From Ruegeria_C sp040830705 (lineage in GTDB: Bacteria; Pseudomonadota; Alphaproteobacteria; Rhodobacterales; Rhodobacteraceae), in assembly GCA_040830705.1 (NCBI GenBank), contig JBFOME010000007.1:186001-250000 (forward strand): a stretch of DNA of 64,000 nucleotides. Direction: 5' to 3'. The notes below the pieces were generated by a model. It was not told where the DNA came from, searched no databases, and worked only from the letters and a program-made list of their open reading frames with translations. Numbering within the stretch: position 1 is the first letter of the stretch; each line of letters begins with the position of its first letter. Of the stretch, positions 51,601-59,845 are shown in pieces. The translations under genes were made by a program, and so were the position numbers.

Positions 51601-51725
51601 GAACGGCTGTCTTTGGCGGGATGATCGTCGCTACTGTGCTTAGCCTCGTGCTGGTACCGGTTTTGTACGTAGTGATCGAGCGGCTGCGAGAGCGCCTAAC
51701 AAGTCGTCGGGCGGTCTCCAACTAA
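48606..51725 (+). CDS. RND multidrug efflux pump, HAE1 family (AcrB/MexB type)
   Basis: This 1039-residue inner-membrane pump begins MLSRFFIFRPVFASVIALVI and has the twelve-helix RND plan with two large periplasmic loops. Conserved segments include LFGLVLAVGLVVDDAIVVVE in helix 4, with the two adjacent Asp needed for proton relay, and GLASKGAILIIEFARRRRQE in helix 10-11, with the Lys partner. VGFIPNEDQGYFIISLETPE follows helix 7. It pairs with the adaptor directly upstream. No outer-membrane TolC-like gene follows, so an unlinked one must be used. Drugs or solvents are typical substrates; the real one is unknown. Confidence 0.94.
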   Translation: MLSRFFIFRPVFASVIALVIVIAGVISIPLLPVGEFPEVVPPTVVVSATYTGGSAEVVEEAVTIPLEEQINGVEGMVYMASTSSNDGTSNITVTFEEGYDLSIAAVDTQNRVSTAMAQLPDEVVASGVTVTKESVDLTMGVNLISPNGQFDELFISNYADIHITDRLKRIPGVGTVMVWGERVYAMRIWLDPEKMASLGLTTSDVYDAITEQNQQVAAGALGAPPNGNSQKFQLTLTAKGRLQSKEEFENIVLGIGDDSAVIRLKDVARVELGAEDYSFSSTLDSSPTVGLGVMQLPGANALQLASQVRETMAELSEDFPEGLEYTVIYDTTNFDREAIRDVLFTLGQAILLVVFVIVIFLPNLRAALIPVITIPVCLIGTFALMLALGFSINLLTLFGLVLAVGLVVDDAIVVVENVSRHIENGETDPREAARRAMDEVSSPIVATSLVLMAVFIPVALMPGLTGKLYQQFALTIASAVAISAINALTLSPALCGLLLGGARPKAKIIQKFDAGFAWFTRRYEAVVGWFIRVWQPVALGFAALLAGTVYMFTVVPVGFIPNEDQGYFIISLETPEGTALGQTQKVVDEAYEILHDLPGVKGVITFSGFSILTNTSAPNQGNLFAVLESWDKRKGSGESVAALMAKAQAQFDEIPGGVLTTFNPPPIFGLSPTGGFQFELQDTTGGSLQDLEQVTREMVTAGNAQPELSGLYSPFSASTPQLHIELDRTKALTEGISISDVFDALQTFLGGVYVNDFNVYGRVYKVYLQADVDARQAEEDIGRLYVRNDKGSMVPLSALVTLQPQIGARTINHYNLFRSTSISGAAGEGHSSSQAITAMNTLAKQTLPRGFTFEWTGNAYQEIKAGNVAPILFALAVIFAFLFLAAQYESFVMPLMVLLAVPLAIFGALVAQWLRGYDNNIYCQIGLVMLIGLASKGAILIIEFARRRRQEGLSVEESAMEAARIRIRPLLMTAFAFILGVVPLVIASGAGSAARRSLGTAVFGGMIVATVLSLVLVPVLYVVIERLRERLTSRRAVSN

Positions 51726-51774
51726 GAGCCGCAAAGTCGGGCGACTAGCGGACGGCGGCTGCTGGACGATCTCA

Positions 51775-52929
51775 CTACCCAGCGTTTAGCGCATGAACAA
51801 CGCCGCGCAGTTCGGCCAACCCGCGCAGTCGGCCAATCAGAGGATAGCCAGGATGGGTGGCTCGCTCCGCATCGTCGAGTAGTTCGTGACCATGATCCGG
51901 GCGGTATGGAATTTGTGTCGCTTGCGCTGTCTCGGCCTCAAGCAAGGCTTTGGTCAAGGCGACCATATCAGTATCGCCGTCCAGATGCGCAGCCTCTTCA
52001 AATGAGCCGTCAGGGAATTTTCGGACATTGCGCATATGCGCGAAGTGGATACGATCCTTGAACTTGTGCGCGATGGAGGGCACGTCGTTGGCCGGGTTTG
52101 CTCCGAGTGAACCCGAGCAAAGCGTCAACCCGTTGGCTGGCGACTCTACCGCCCCTAGTATCCATTCGATATCCTGAGCGTTCGAGACAATGCGTGGAAG
52201 GCCAAGAATATCCCGAGGCGGATCATCCGGATGTACGCCCATCTTGATGCCCAACTCTTCGGCAGTGGGGATAACCTCTTGCAGGAAATGCTTGTAGTTG
52301 GCCCGCAAATCGTCGTGGCTGATCCCGTCATAGAGCGCAATACTCTCACGCAGACTATCCACATCGTAGCGATCGTAGGCACCGGGAAGCCCTGCCATAA
52401 TCGCGTTTAGCAAACCGTCCTGGTCAGACTGGCTCGCCTGCGCCGCCCATTCTGCAGCACGTACCTGAACTTCGGCAGAGTAGTCCGCGGCGGCGTTGGC
52501 GCGCCCCAGCATGTGGACTTCGAAGGCGCACATGCGAACAGCGTCAAAACGCAGGCAAGTGCCACCGCCCAGCACGGGAGTTGTCAGGTCGGTGCGGGTC
52601 CAGTCCAAGAGCGGCATGAAGTTGTAACAAATGATCTTGAGCCCCTCGGCGGCAAGATTGGCCATCGACTGCCGATAGTTCGAGAACAACGATGACAGAT
52701 CACCTTCGCCGCGCTTGATCCGCTCGTGAATGGGCAGGCTTTCTACGACTTGCCAAGTCAAGCCAGCGGCGTCGATTTCGGCCTTGCGAGCAGCGATGGC
52801 TTCGCGGCTCCATACCTCGCCATAGGGGACCTCGTGCAGCGCAGTAACGATACCCTGCGCCCCGGTCTGCCGAATCTCGGCCAGCGAAATCTTGTCATAC
52901 GGGCCATACCACCGCCAGGTCTCGATCAT
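51775..52929 (-). CDS. uxuA: Mannonate dehydratase
   Basis: This 384-residue enzyme removes water from D-mannonate to give 2-keto-3-deoxygluconate. It is a TIM-barrel protein with MIETWRWYGPYDKISLAEIR at the start, CYNFMPLLDWTRTDL near residue 100, the metal-binding segments MGVHPDDPPRDILGLPRI and LCSGSLGANP, and IHFAHMRNV followed by EAAHLDGDTDM. The length fits UxuA. Its ATG overlaps the uxuB stop by 4 nt. It is the last gene of the hexuronate cluster and ends 49 bp from the stop of the convergent RND pump gene, without a visible terminator hairpin. Confidence 0.95.
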   Translation of the reverse strand: MIETWRWYGPYDKISLAEIRQTGAQGIVTALHEVPYGEVWSREAIAARKAEIDAAGLTWQVVESLPIHERIKRGEGDLSSLFSNYRQSMANLAAEGLKIICYNFMPLLDWTRTDLTTPVLGGGTCLRFDAVRMCAFEVHMLGRANAAADYSAEVQVRAAEWAAQASQSDQDGLLNAIMAGLPGAYDRYDVDSLRESIALYDGISHDDLRANYKHFLQEVIPTAEELGIKMGVHPDDPPRDILGLPRIVSNAQDIEWILGAVESPANGLTLCSGSLGANPANDVPSIAHKFKDRIHFAHMRNVRKFPDGSFEEAAHLDGDTDMVALTKALLEAETAQATQIPYRPDHGHELLDDAERATHPGYPLIGRLRGLAELRGVVHALNAG

Positions 52930-54314
52930 TGTGCCGTCCTTTCCACCATGCCACGCGCGCCCTCGGCCAACAGAGATTTGTAGACCTCGGTAAGTGGTCC
53001 CTTTATCCGGTCCGCCAAGATCGGGTCAAAGATCACCTCGACCGACAGTAGCGCTGCGACCCGTGCCTCGGGCGTACTCGCCGCGCGGAACTGATCCTGT
53101 AGATGATCAACCAGCGGGTCGCGCACATCTATGGGATTTCCCGCTTCGTCGGTGCCGGAAACATACCGCATCCATCCCGCAACTGTGAGTAAGAGCCCGG
53201 CAGTGTTCTCGCCCCTGTCCAGTTGATCCTGTAACGTACCCAGGATTCTCTGCGGCAGTTTCTGGCTGCCATCCATCGCTATTTGCCAGGTCCGGTGCTT
53301 GAGGCCGGGGTTGGCAAAGCGGGTCAGCAGGGCCTCGGCATATTCTGCAAGGTCGGCGCCTTCGGGCTGTGAGAGTGTCGGAATGATTTCATTCCGCCAA
53401 AGATGGCGCAGAAAGCGGGGAAAGGCCGTGTCGGTCATTGCTTCCGCTACCGTCTCATGCCCGGCGAGGTAGCCCAAATAGGCAATTGCTGAATGCGTCC
53501 CATTGAGCATCCGCAGTTTCATCTCTTCGAAGGGCGCCACGTCCTGTACCAGTTGAACGCCGACGTTTTCCAGCGCCGGGCGAGGGCCAGCGAAGGCATC
53601 CTCAATCACCCATTGGCGAAAGGGTTCATGCAAGACCAGTCCGGGATCGTGGCTGGGGTGGGCAGCAATGTCATCTGCGGTTGTAGCGGGCACAATCCGA
53701 TCGACCATTGTGTTAGGGAATGTCACGTTTGCGGCTATCCAGTCACGTATATCTGTGTCTACCTCGGCCGCAAGATCAAGCAGGATGCCCCGCAACAGGC
53801 TCCCGTTTCCCGGCAGGTTGTCGCAGCTCAAGATTGTCGGGGCAGACGCCCCGGCAGCATGGCGCATCTGCAGGGCCCGCAAGATATAACCGGGCGCAGT
53901 GCGGGGTAAGGGCTCGTTCAAATCGCGCACTATTTCAGGATGCGCCCGGTTCAGCCGCCCGGTGGCCGGATCGTGGCAGTAGCCTTTTTCGGTGACGGTC
54001 AAACTGATGATCTGCGTCGCCGGATCCGCCATATGGCTTAGTACCGCTGCGGGGTCGTCGGGGGCCACGAGCACGTCTCGTAGCGCGTTGATCGTTCTAA
54101 TTGATCTTCCCTCTGGTCCCATTTCGACACAGGGGTAGCGGAATGATTGCGGCGCAAGTGCGTCGCGCACGCTGGCGCTGCGAAGGCTCACGCCAATAAC
54201 ACCCCAATCGCCGCCGCTATCTGCCATTGCGTCTTCAAGCCACGGCAGGCCGAATGCGCGAAAGAATGCTCCGATGCCCAGATGCACGATCCCTGGATTT
54301 GGACGTGTCGTCAT
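52926..54314 (-). CDS. uxuB: Fructuronate reductase (mannitol dehydrogenase family)
   Basis: This 462-residue NAD-dependent polyol dehydrogenase starts with a GIVHLGIGAFFRAFGLPWLE nucleotide-binding segment and has TILSCDNLPGNGSLLRGILL. The catalytic part includes FPNTMVDRIVPATT and MLNGTHSAIAYLGYLAGHET. It reduces D-fructuronate to D-mannonate. Position between uxaC and uxuA with 4-nt overlaps on both sides supports this over mannitol or tagaturonate. Tagaturonate reduction (UxaB) cannot be excluded from sequence alone. Confidence 0.92.
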   Translation of the reverse strand: MTTRPNPGIVHLGIGAFFRAFGLPWLEDAMADSGGDWGVIGVSLRSASVRDALAPQSFRYPCVEMGPEGRSIRTINALRDVLVAPDDPAAVLSHMADPATQIISLTVTEKGYCHDPATGRLNRAHPEIVRDLNEPLPRTAPGYILRALQMRHAAGASAPTILSCDNLPGNGSLLRGILLDLAAEVDTDIRDWIAANVTFPNTMVDRIVPATTADDIAAHPSHDPGLVLHEPFRQWVIEDAFAGPRPALENVGVQLVQDVAPFEEMKLRMLNGTHSAIAYLGYLAGHETVAEAMTDTAFPRFLRHLWRNEIIPTLSQPEGADLAEYAEALLTRFANPGLKHRTWQIAMDGSQKLPQRILGTLQDQLDRGENTAGLLLTVAGWMRYVSGTDEAGNPIDVRDPLVDHLQDQFRAASTPEARVAALLSVEVIFDPILADRIKGPLTEVYKSLLAEGARGMVERTAQ

Positions 54315-55717
54315 AATTGGTAGGCCTTCTTTGCCAAAGTGTAGGCGAGGTCCACTGCAAGCTCATGAGCGTCCGCCTCGGTCAATCGTCCGCTGCACAC
54401 CAGATCCGCTAGATAAGCGCAATCCACGCGTCGGGCCACATCGTGCCGCGCGGGGATCGAGCAGAAGGCACGCGTGTCGTCGTTGAAGCCCACGGTGTTG
54501 TAGAATCCTGCCGTTTCGGTCACGGCCTCGCGATATCTGCGCATACCCTCGGGGCTGTCAAAGAACCACCAAGCCGGGCCCAGCTTCAGCGCCGGATAGG
54601 CCCCAGCGAGCGGTGCCAGTTCGCGGGTATAGGTCGTCTCGTCGAGGGTAAACAGGATCAGCGTCAAACGGGGGTCCGTGCCGAAGGCCTCAAGCAGTGG
54701 GTGCAGCCCCCCAACCCAATCCACCGCGACCGGGATGTCAAAACCCCTATCCGGTCCGAACCGTCGCGCAACGGTGCTGGAGTGACCACGCCAGGATCCT
54801 GCGTGCAACTGCATCACCAACCCGTCGTCCAGGCTCATTCGGGCCATTTCGGTCAGCATCTGTGCGCGGAACAAGGCTGCATCCTCCGGCGATGCCGCGC
54901 CGCCGCGTACGCGGTCGAACAGGGCCGTGGCCTCAGACGGTGTCAGGTTGGCGGTTTGGGGCGTGTCGGATCCGTGATCGGTCGCTGTGGCGCCTAGCGC
55001 CTTGAAGTCTGCGCGGCGTTTCCGATGGGCCGTCAGATAACCTTGCCAGGTCTGCGTGTCCTCGCCTGTCAATTCGCCAAAGGCGGTCAGGTTCTGCGCA
55101 AACTCAGCGGCATCCGGGTCGATGACGGCATCGGGGCGATAGGTGGGCACCACTCTGCCGTTCCACCCGGACTGCACGAGGGTCTTGTGCTGATCCAACG
55201 GATCAAGCGCGCTATCGGTTGTGGCTAGTACCTCAACACCGAATTGCTCATACAGGGCGCGCGGGCGATATGCGGGCTGTGCCAAGGCCCCGGCTACCTG
55301 ATCATAAACCGCGTCTGCGGTGTACGGTGTCAGCTCTGCCTCGACCCCAAATACATTGGCGAGCGCGTGGTCGATCCACATCCGCGAGGGCGTCGCACGG
55401 AACAGATGGTAATGCGCCGCAAAGGTCCGCCAGATGCGGCGGGGGTCAGTGTCATATTGGCTGCCATCCTGCGGCGCCACCCCCAGATCCTCATAACGCA
55501 CTCCCTGAGAGAACAGCATCCGCAGCACGTAATGATCCGGTGTCACAATCAACGCAGCCGGGTCGGTAAAGGGGGTATTGCTGGCAAACCATGCCGGATC
55601 AGTGTGGCCATGAGGGCTGATGATCGGCAGGGCCTTGACCTCATTGTAAAGGGCCCGAGCGAGATCGCGTGCGCGCGCCTCAGTTGGAAACAATCGATCC
55701 GGGTCAAGCTGTGGCAT
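54311..55717 (-). CDS. uxaC: Glucuronate isomerase
   Basis: This 468-residue TIM-barrel isomerase converts D-glucuronate to D-fructuronate, and D-galacturonate to tagaturonate. Diagnostic segments are LPIISPHGHTDPAWFASNTP with metal-ligand His residues, VLATTDSALDPLDQHKTL, VMQLHAGSWRGHSSTVARRF and FNDDTRAFCSIPARHDVARR. The length is standard. It heads the uxaC-uxuB-uxuA overlap series. The start ATG 55717 lies 11 bp after a small open frame that may be a translated leader. Confidence 0.95.
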   Translation of the reverse strand: MPQLDPDRLFPTEARARDLARALYNEVKALPIISPHGHTDPAWFASNTPFTDPAALIVTPDHYVLRMLFSQGVRYEDLGVAPQDGSQYDTDPRRIWRTFAAHYHLFRATPSRMWIDHALANVFGVEAELTPYTADAVYDQVAGALAQPAYRPRALYEQFGVEVLATTDSALDPLDQHKTLVQSGWNGRVVPTYRPDAVIDPDAAEFAQNLTAFGELTGEDTQTWQGYLTAHRKRRADFKALGATATDHGSDTPQTANLTPSEATALFDRVRGGAASPEDAALFRAQMLTEMARMSLDDGLVMQLHAGSWRGHSSTVARRFGPDRGFDIPVAVDWVGGLHPLLEAFGTDPRLTLILFTLDETTYTRELAPLAGAYPALKLGPAWWFFDSPEGMRRYREAVTETAGFYNTVGFNDDTRAFCSIPARHDVARRVDCAYLADLVCSGRLTEADAHELAVDLAYTLAKKAYQL

Positions 55718-55728
55718 CGCAGTCTATC

Positions 55729-55923
55729 CTATCCAAAAGCCCAGTTCGGCAAGAAAAACACCAAAACTAGAAAATACAACAGCACAAGGCGCGGTGTCAG
55801 GGTGGCGGCCTGAAACGGATGCGGGTCGCGTAAGTGGTCTTCAGTCGGTGTGCCGAGGCTGTATACCCAGGCCAACGCCCCACCCGCAGGCTGCGTCAAC
55901 GAACCAAGGGAGCCAATCGTCAT
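55729..55923 (-). CDS. Possible 64-residue single-helix protein upstream of uxaC
   Basis: The open frame reads MTIGSLGSLTQPAGGALAWV near the start and ends with a strong hydrophobic helix (LVLLYFLVLVFFLPNWAFG). GAAGG lies about 12 bp before the ATG. It sits between the kinase and uxaC genes in the same direction, with its stop 11 bp before uxaC. It may be a small membrane protein, a translated leader or chance. No family is recognised. The rest of the gap (55924-56044) holds nothing clear. Confidence 0.35.
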   Translation of the reverse strand: MTIGSLGSLTQPAGGALAWVYSLGTPTEDHLRDPHPFQAATLTPRLVLLYFLVLVFFLPNWAFG

Positions 55924-56044
55924 AATCGAGATACCTTCGGCATCATCCTAGGACACCTTCAGAAAAGCAGTGGTAAGGCCGAAAACGCCCCTCACATAGA
56001 CACTCGGCATTTATGTCGGAAGGCCCAGCCATAGCCAGCGCATC

Positions 56045-56908
56045 CTATTGGTCAACCCGCAAAGACCCCGCGCGCAATGGACCGGCCTTCTGAACACTCT
56101 GGCCAGCGGCTGCGCTCGCACTCCGAATTGCGTCGGTGGCCGCGAGCCCCTCCCCGAGACCCAAAGCAAATGCGCCATGCCAAACGTCTCCCGCGCCCAA
56201 TGTGTTTTTTGCGACAACGGGCAGAACCGGGCTTTCTTCCAGCCGCACTCCATCGTGATAAAGAACCGAGCGCGGGCCACGCGTGACGCAGGTCCAGATT
56301 TGCAGGCGCTGTGCCGCAACTGTCAGACCGTCCGCGCCCGGATCACCGGTGAAGTCTTGAAGCCCTTGTTCAGAAAACGCCACGTGGGAGGCCAGCGGCA
56401 AGAGGTCTTCCACCCCGGCCAACGGTGCCTCGGCATCGATCACGGCGGGTTTGCCCGCGGCGCGCGCTGCGGGCAGCAGCTCGGCAGCGGCGGCGCGCCA
56501 GCGGGTGTCGACCAGAACCGCGTCGAAACCCAGATCCCGCAGTGGCGGGTCCAAAAACAGGCGGTCATCGCGAAAATTGGTGATGGTGCGTTCGCCCGAA
56601 GCGCTCACAAGAACCGCCGAATGGGCCGAGGCAATTCCCGGCACGGTGATCAGCAGTGAATCGTCGACGCCCAGCCGCGCAAGCTCTTGCCGAACGAACT
56701 GTCCAAACACGTCGTCGCCGATTGCGCCGGCCAGAATGGCGTGACCCCCGAGCGCGGTGATGGCGACTGCGGCGTTCAAGGCGCCGCCCCCGGCGAACAT
56801 CTGCGCCTGGTGCGCGCGCCGCTTTTCGCCCTCAACCAGCGGGCCGTCGACAAAATACAGCACGTCTACCGTCACCAGTCCTGCGCAAATGATTGTTGTG
56901 CGGCTCAT
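56045..56908 (-). CDS. PfkB family sugar kinase, probable 2-keto-3-deoxygluconate kinase
   Basis: This 287-residue ribokinase-fold kinase has the N-terminal motif AGGGALNAAVAITALGGHAI and the C-terminal ATP-site motif NTLGAGDVWHGAFALGLGEG. The latter normally begins with Asp; here it is Asn, while the catalytic Asp of GAGD is kept. In this cluster it should phosphorylate 2-keto-3-deoxygluconate to the 6-phosphate; that is an inference from context. The start ATG 56908 overlaps the TRAP large-subunit stop (ATGA). Family alternatives include fructose- or sulfofructose-type kinases. Confidence 0.82.
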   Translation of the reverse strand: MSRTTIICAGLVTVDVLYFVDGPLVEGEKRRAHQAQMFAGGGALNAAVAITALGGHAILAGAIGDDVFGQFVRQELARLGVDDSLLITVPGIASAHSAVLVSASGERTITNFRDDRLFLDPPLRDLGFDAVLVDTRWRAAAAELLPAARAAGKPAVIDAEAPLAGVEDLLPLASHVAFSEQGLQDFTGDPGADGLTVAAQRLQIWTCVTRGPRSVLYHDGVRLEESPVLPVVAKNTLGAGDVWHGAFALGLGEGLAATDAIRSASAAAGQSVQKAGPLRAGSLRVDQ

Positions 56909-58200
56909 CCGGCGTATCCAAACACCCTTGGCAGCCACAACACGATGCCGGGAAACAGGATCAGCGCCGCCAGCGCGAGGATCAGAACCGCCAGAAACAG
57001 CCAGATTTCGCGGATGATCTCGCCCAGCGGAATTCGCGTTACCGCGTTGATCACAAAAAGTAATATTCCATAGGGCGGCGTGATCAGTCCGATCATGCAA
57101 TTCACCACGGCCACAACGCCGAAATGCACCAGATCGATGCCGAGCTCGCGGCAGGTGGGCAGGAAAAGCGGAATGATCACAAGGATGATTGTGGTGGCGT
57201 CCAGAAGGCAGCCCAGTACCAGCAACAGAAAATTCACCGCCAGCAGGAATATCAGCGGGTGGATGTCCAGACCCACAAGCTGCGCCGCCAGCATGTTGGG
57301 GATGTTCTCGGACGCGACCACGTAGTTCAGGATCAGCGCCCCTCCGATCACCAGCCCCACGGCGGCCGATGACCGGGCGCTGTCGACAAGGATCTCGGCC
57401 AGCGCCCGCAGGCTCAGCGCGCGGTAGAAAAACGCCGCCAGCACCAGCGCATAGAAGGCAGCGACCGCTGCCGCCTCGGTTGGGGTCGTGACGCCGCCGT
57501 AAATGCCGTAAAGCAGGATCGCGGGCATCAGCAGTGCGGGGAAGGCCGTGACCGTGCGGCGGGGCAACTCGGCAAGTGGCACAGGCTCTTCCAATGCAAA
57601 GCCCCGGCGATGCGACAGCCAGATATTCATACCCATCAGCACCAGACCCATGAGCAGTCCCGGCACGATGCCGCCCAGAAACAGGTAGCCGATCGAGGTA
57701 TTCGAGACGAGCGCGTAAAGAACCATGGGGATCGATGGCGGGATGATGGGGCCGATGGTGGCGGATGCGGCGGTGATGGCGGCGGCATAGCCACGGGTGT
57801 AGTGGCCCGACTTGGTCATCATCTCGATGATGATCTTGCCGATGCCTGCGGCGTCCGCGACGGCAGACCCGGACATGCCCGAAAAGATCAGCGAGGCCAC
57901 CACGTTGACATGCCCCAGCCCGCCCCGGAATCTCCCGACCAGCGCGACGCAGAACCCCAGCAAGCGGTCGCTGATCGTGCCGGCGTTCATGATATTGGCA
58001 GCCACGATGAAAAGGGGCACCGCCAGCAGGATAAAGCTGCTATAAAGCCCGTCCATCAACACCTTGCCTGCAAGGCCGATATCGCCGCCCGATGCGGCGA
58101 GATACACCAGCGATGAAATCAGGATCGCATAGGCAATCGGCATCCCGATCCCTGCAATGAAAAAAATCGTGCCGATACACAGAAGAAACGCGACGCTCAC
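56905..58200 (-). CDS. TRAP transporter large permease (DctM/UxuM-like)
   Basis: This 431-residue protein has about 12 helices with the DctM signatures: GIGMPIAYAILISSLVYLAA, LIFSGMSGSAVADAAGIGKI (the conserved SGS region) and ASATIGPIIPPSIPMVLYAL. It forms the sodium- or proton-coupled channel with the small subunit. Its start overlaps dctQ by 4 nt and its stop overlaps the kinase by 4 nt. Hexuronate uptake is inferred from the neighbouring catabolic genes. Confidence 0.92.
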   Translation of the reverse strand: MSVAFLLCIGTIFFIAGIGMPIAYAILISSLVYLAASGGDIGLAGKVLMDGLYSSFILLAVPLFIVAANIMNAGTISDRLLGFCVALVGRFRGGLGHVNVVASLIFSGMSGSAVADAAGIGKIIIEMMTKSGHYTRGYAAAITAASATIGPIIPPSIPMVLYALVSNTSIGYLFLGGIVPGLLMGLVLMGMNIWLSHRRGFALEEPVPLAELPRRTVTAFPALLMPAILLYGIYGGVTTPTEAAAVAAFYALVLAAFFYRALSLRALAEILVDSARSSAAVGLVIGGALILNYVVASENIPNMLAAQLVGLDIHPLIFLLAVNFLLLVLGCLLDATTIILVIIPLFLPTCRELGIDLVHFGVVAVVNCMIGLITPPYGILLFVINAVTRIPLGEIIREIWLFLAVLILALAALILFPGIVLWLPRVFGYAG

Positions 58201-58757
58201 CTATCGACCCCTTGCAGATGGTGCTCGGCAGGGTCACGCGGGTCTCGGAACGCGCGCCAGGCCGTCAGGGCATAGCGCAGCGAAACCACCACAAGGAACA
58301 GCATATAGACCGAGTAAATGTCGCGCATCCTGATCCAGTCGCCGACCATTTGCGACAGGGTTGCGGTTTTCTTCAGGCGCAGGATGTGAAACTTGCTCCA
58401 GGTGGGCTCGATGGACAAGGCTAGCCCGACCGAGATCACCACAGCGCCGATGATCAGGAACCAGCGGCGCATGCGCGGGCTGACGGTGTTGTAGAGAATG
58501 TCAAAGGTCACGTGGTCCTGATCGCGCACCACCAGCGCGCAGCCCACAAAGATGATCCAGAGCCAGAGGACGAGGCAAAACTCCAGCGTCCAGCCATAGC
58601 GCGAAGGTTCCAGCAAAGGCACCGCCTCGCCGATCCATTGCAGGCGCGCGGTATAGCGGATGGTGACTTGCAGGATGAATGTCAGGAACATCAGCGCCAT
58701 GAGCGCGCCGACGAAATACTCTGCGCTGCGGCGCAGAATCGTCCAAAGTGCCTTCAT
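58197..58757 (-). CDS. TRAP transporter small permease (DctQ-like)
   Basis: This 186-residue protein has four helices (FVGALMALMFLTFILQVTIR; FCLVLWLWIIFVGCALVV; WFLIIGAVVISVGLALSI; YSVYMLFLVVVSLRYAL) in the usual DctQ arrangement, with the conserved RDQDHVTFDILYN loop between helices 2 and 3. It partners the large permease encoded next with a 4-nt overlap. A 52-bp gap with a perfect hairpin separates it from the binding-protein gene upstream. Confidence 0.92.
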   Translation of the reverse strand: MKALWTILRRSAEYFVGALMALMFLTFILQVTIRYTARLQWIGEAVPLLEPSRYGWTLEFCLVLWLWIIFVGCALVVRDQDHVTFDILYNTVSPRMRRWFLIIGAVVISVGLALSIEPTWSKFHILRLKKTATLSQMVGDWIRMRDIYSVYMLFLVVVSLRYALTAWRAFRDPRDPAEHHLQGVDR

Positions 58758-58778
58758 GTCCCTCGTTCCCTAGGGGTC

Positions 58779-58799
58779 GGGCGGCCCGCCGGGCCGCCC
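58779..58799 (-). other. Intercistronic hairpin between dctP and dctQ
   Basis: GGGCGGCCC and GGGCCGCCC form a perfect 9-bp stem with a 3-nt loop, 10 bp after the dctP stop. No T-run follows. As with the hairpin after glpV, it probably protects the binding-protein message and reduces read-through into the permease genes. Confidence 0.7.
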
Positions 58800-58809
58800 C
58801 AACTGTCAC

Positions 58810-59799
58810 TCAGTTGCCAAGCGCGTTGATTTTTTCCAACACACCATCCGGCCAGGATTCGGCGAATTCCGAGCCTACATATTGCGCCTGGACGTGCTCG
58901 CGGAAGGCAGTCAAATCGGGCTCGTATATGGTCAGGCCGTTCTCGGTAAGGAACGCAGCCAGGCTGTCCTCTTTCTCAAGCTGCTTCTGGCGACCGGATT
59001 CAGCGGCAGCATCGGCAGCGGCCTGCACCTCGGCCTGCTGCTCGGGGCTCAGCTGGTCCCATACAGCTTTGGAAAATGCCACATAGTTGAGGTCCACCAG
59101 ATGAGAGGTCAGCGCGATCTGGCAAGTCACTTCATAGAATTTGGCGTCCACCACGGTTGGCAGCGGGTTGTCCTGCCCATCGACCGAGCCGGTCTGCAGC
59201 GCCGTATAGACCTCGGTAAAAGCCATCGGCGTCGGGTTCGCGCCAAGCGCCTTGCCAAGGAACTGCCATGCCTCCGTGCCGGGCATCCGCAGGTTCACAC
59301 CGGCCAGATCAGCGGGCGTTTGCACGTTCACCTCATCGGGGCACTGGCGCAGGTTCACGTGACGGCGACCGAGGTACATCACGCTCAGCAGCTTTATGCC
59401 CAACTCCTTTTCGACGGTGGCCTTGAAAGGGTCCATGAGCTCGTCGTTGAACACCGCCACCTGATGGGCGGCATCCTGATGCACATAACCGGTGGCGAAG
59501 ATCGAGAACTCGGGGAAGTATTGCGCCAGTTCCTGCGCCGAGGCGATGGACATCTCCAGATCGCCCGATGCGATGGCCTCCAGCTCTGAATTCTGCTTGA
59601 TCAGCGAGGCGTTGTAATGCGGCTCATACGTGGCGAACTCGGCCACGGCGGGCGCAAAGACCTCGGCAAGTGCGACCGAGCGCTGGTCAGTTTCCGACGC
59701 GGGCGTGGACATGCGCAGCGTGATCTTGTCGGCGAGCACCGGCGTCGCGATCAGGGCCGCAGCCAGTGCCAATCCGCTTGTCTTCAATATCGTCTTCAT
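58810..59799 (-). CDS. TRAP transporter solute-binding protein (DctP family)
   Basis: This 329-residue periplasmic protein has a signal peptide (MKTILKTSGLALAAALIATPVLA-like, cleaved near residue 23). The DctP fold is visible in LASVMYLGRRHVNLR-type packing, VNLRMPGTEAWQFLGKALGA with the Arg that binds the substrate carboxylate, and FTEVYTALQTGSVDGQDNP. The carboxylate-binding Arg fits a uronic acid. ATG 59799 follows GGAGGAGGAGATT, a very strong ribosome site. It lies 46 bp after the gntR gene, with only the hairpin between it and the permeases. Confidence 0.92.
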   Translation of the reverse strand: MKTILKTSGLALAAALIATPVLADKITLRMSTPASETDQRSVALAEVFAPAVAEFATYEPHYNASLIKQNSELEAIASGDLEMSIASAQELAQYFPEFSIFATGYVHQDAAHQVAVFNDELMDPFKATVEKELGIKLLSVMYLGRRHVNLRQCPDEVNVQTPADLAGVNLRMPGTEAWQFLGKALGANPTPMAFTEVYTALQTGSVDGQDNPLPTVVDAKFYEVTCQIALTSHLVDLNYVAFSKAVWDQLSPEQQAEVQAAADAAAESGRQKQLEKEDSLAAFLTENGLTIYEPDLTAFREHVQAQYVGSEFAESWPDGVLEKINALGN

Positions 59800-59845
59800 C
59801 AATCTCCTCCTCCGATGGACTTTTGGGGTTTCTCCCGTTGAATTA

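Noticed and set aside
51726..51774. A possible copy of the tRNA-Pro 3' end as an attachment repeat after the RND pump
   Set aside because: Only a loose resemblance (ATCTC...CACT) is present; there is no exact repeat long enough to support integration.
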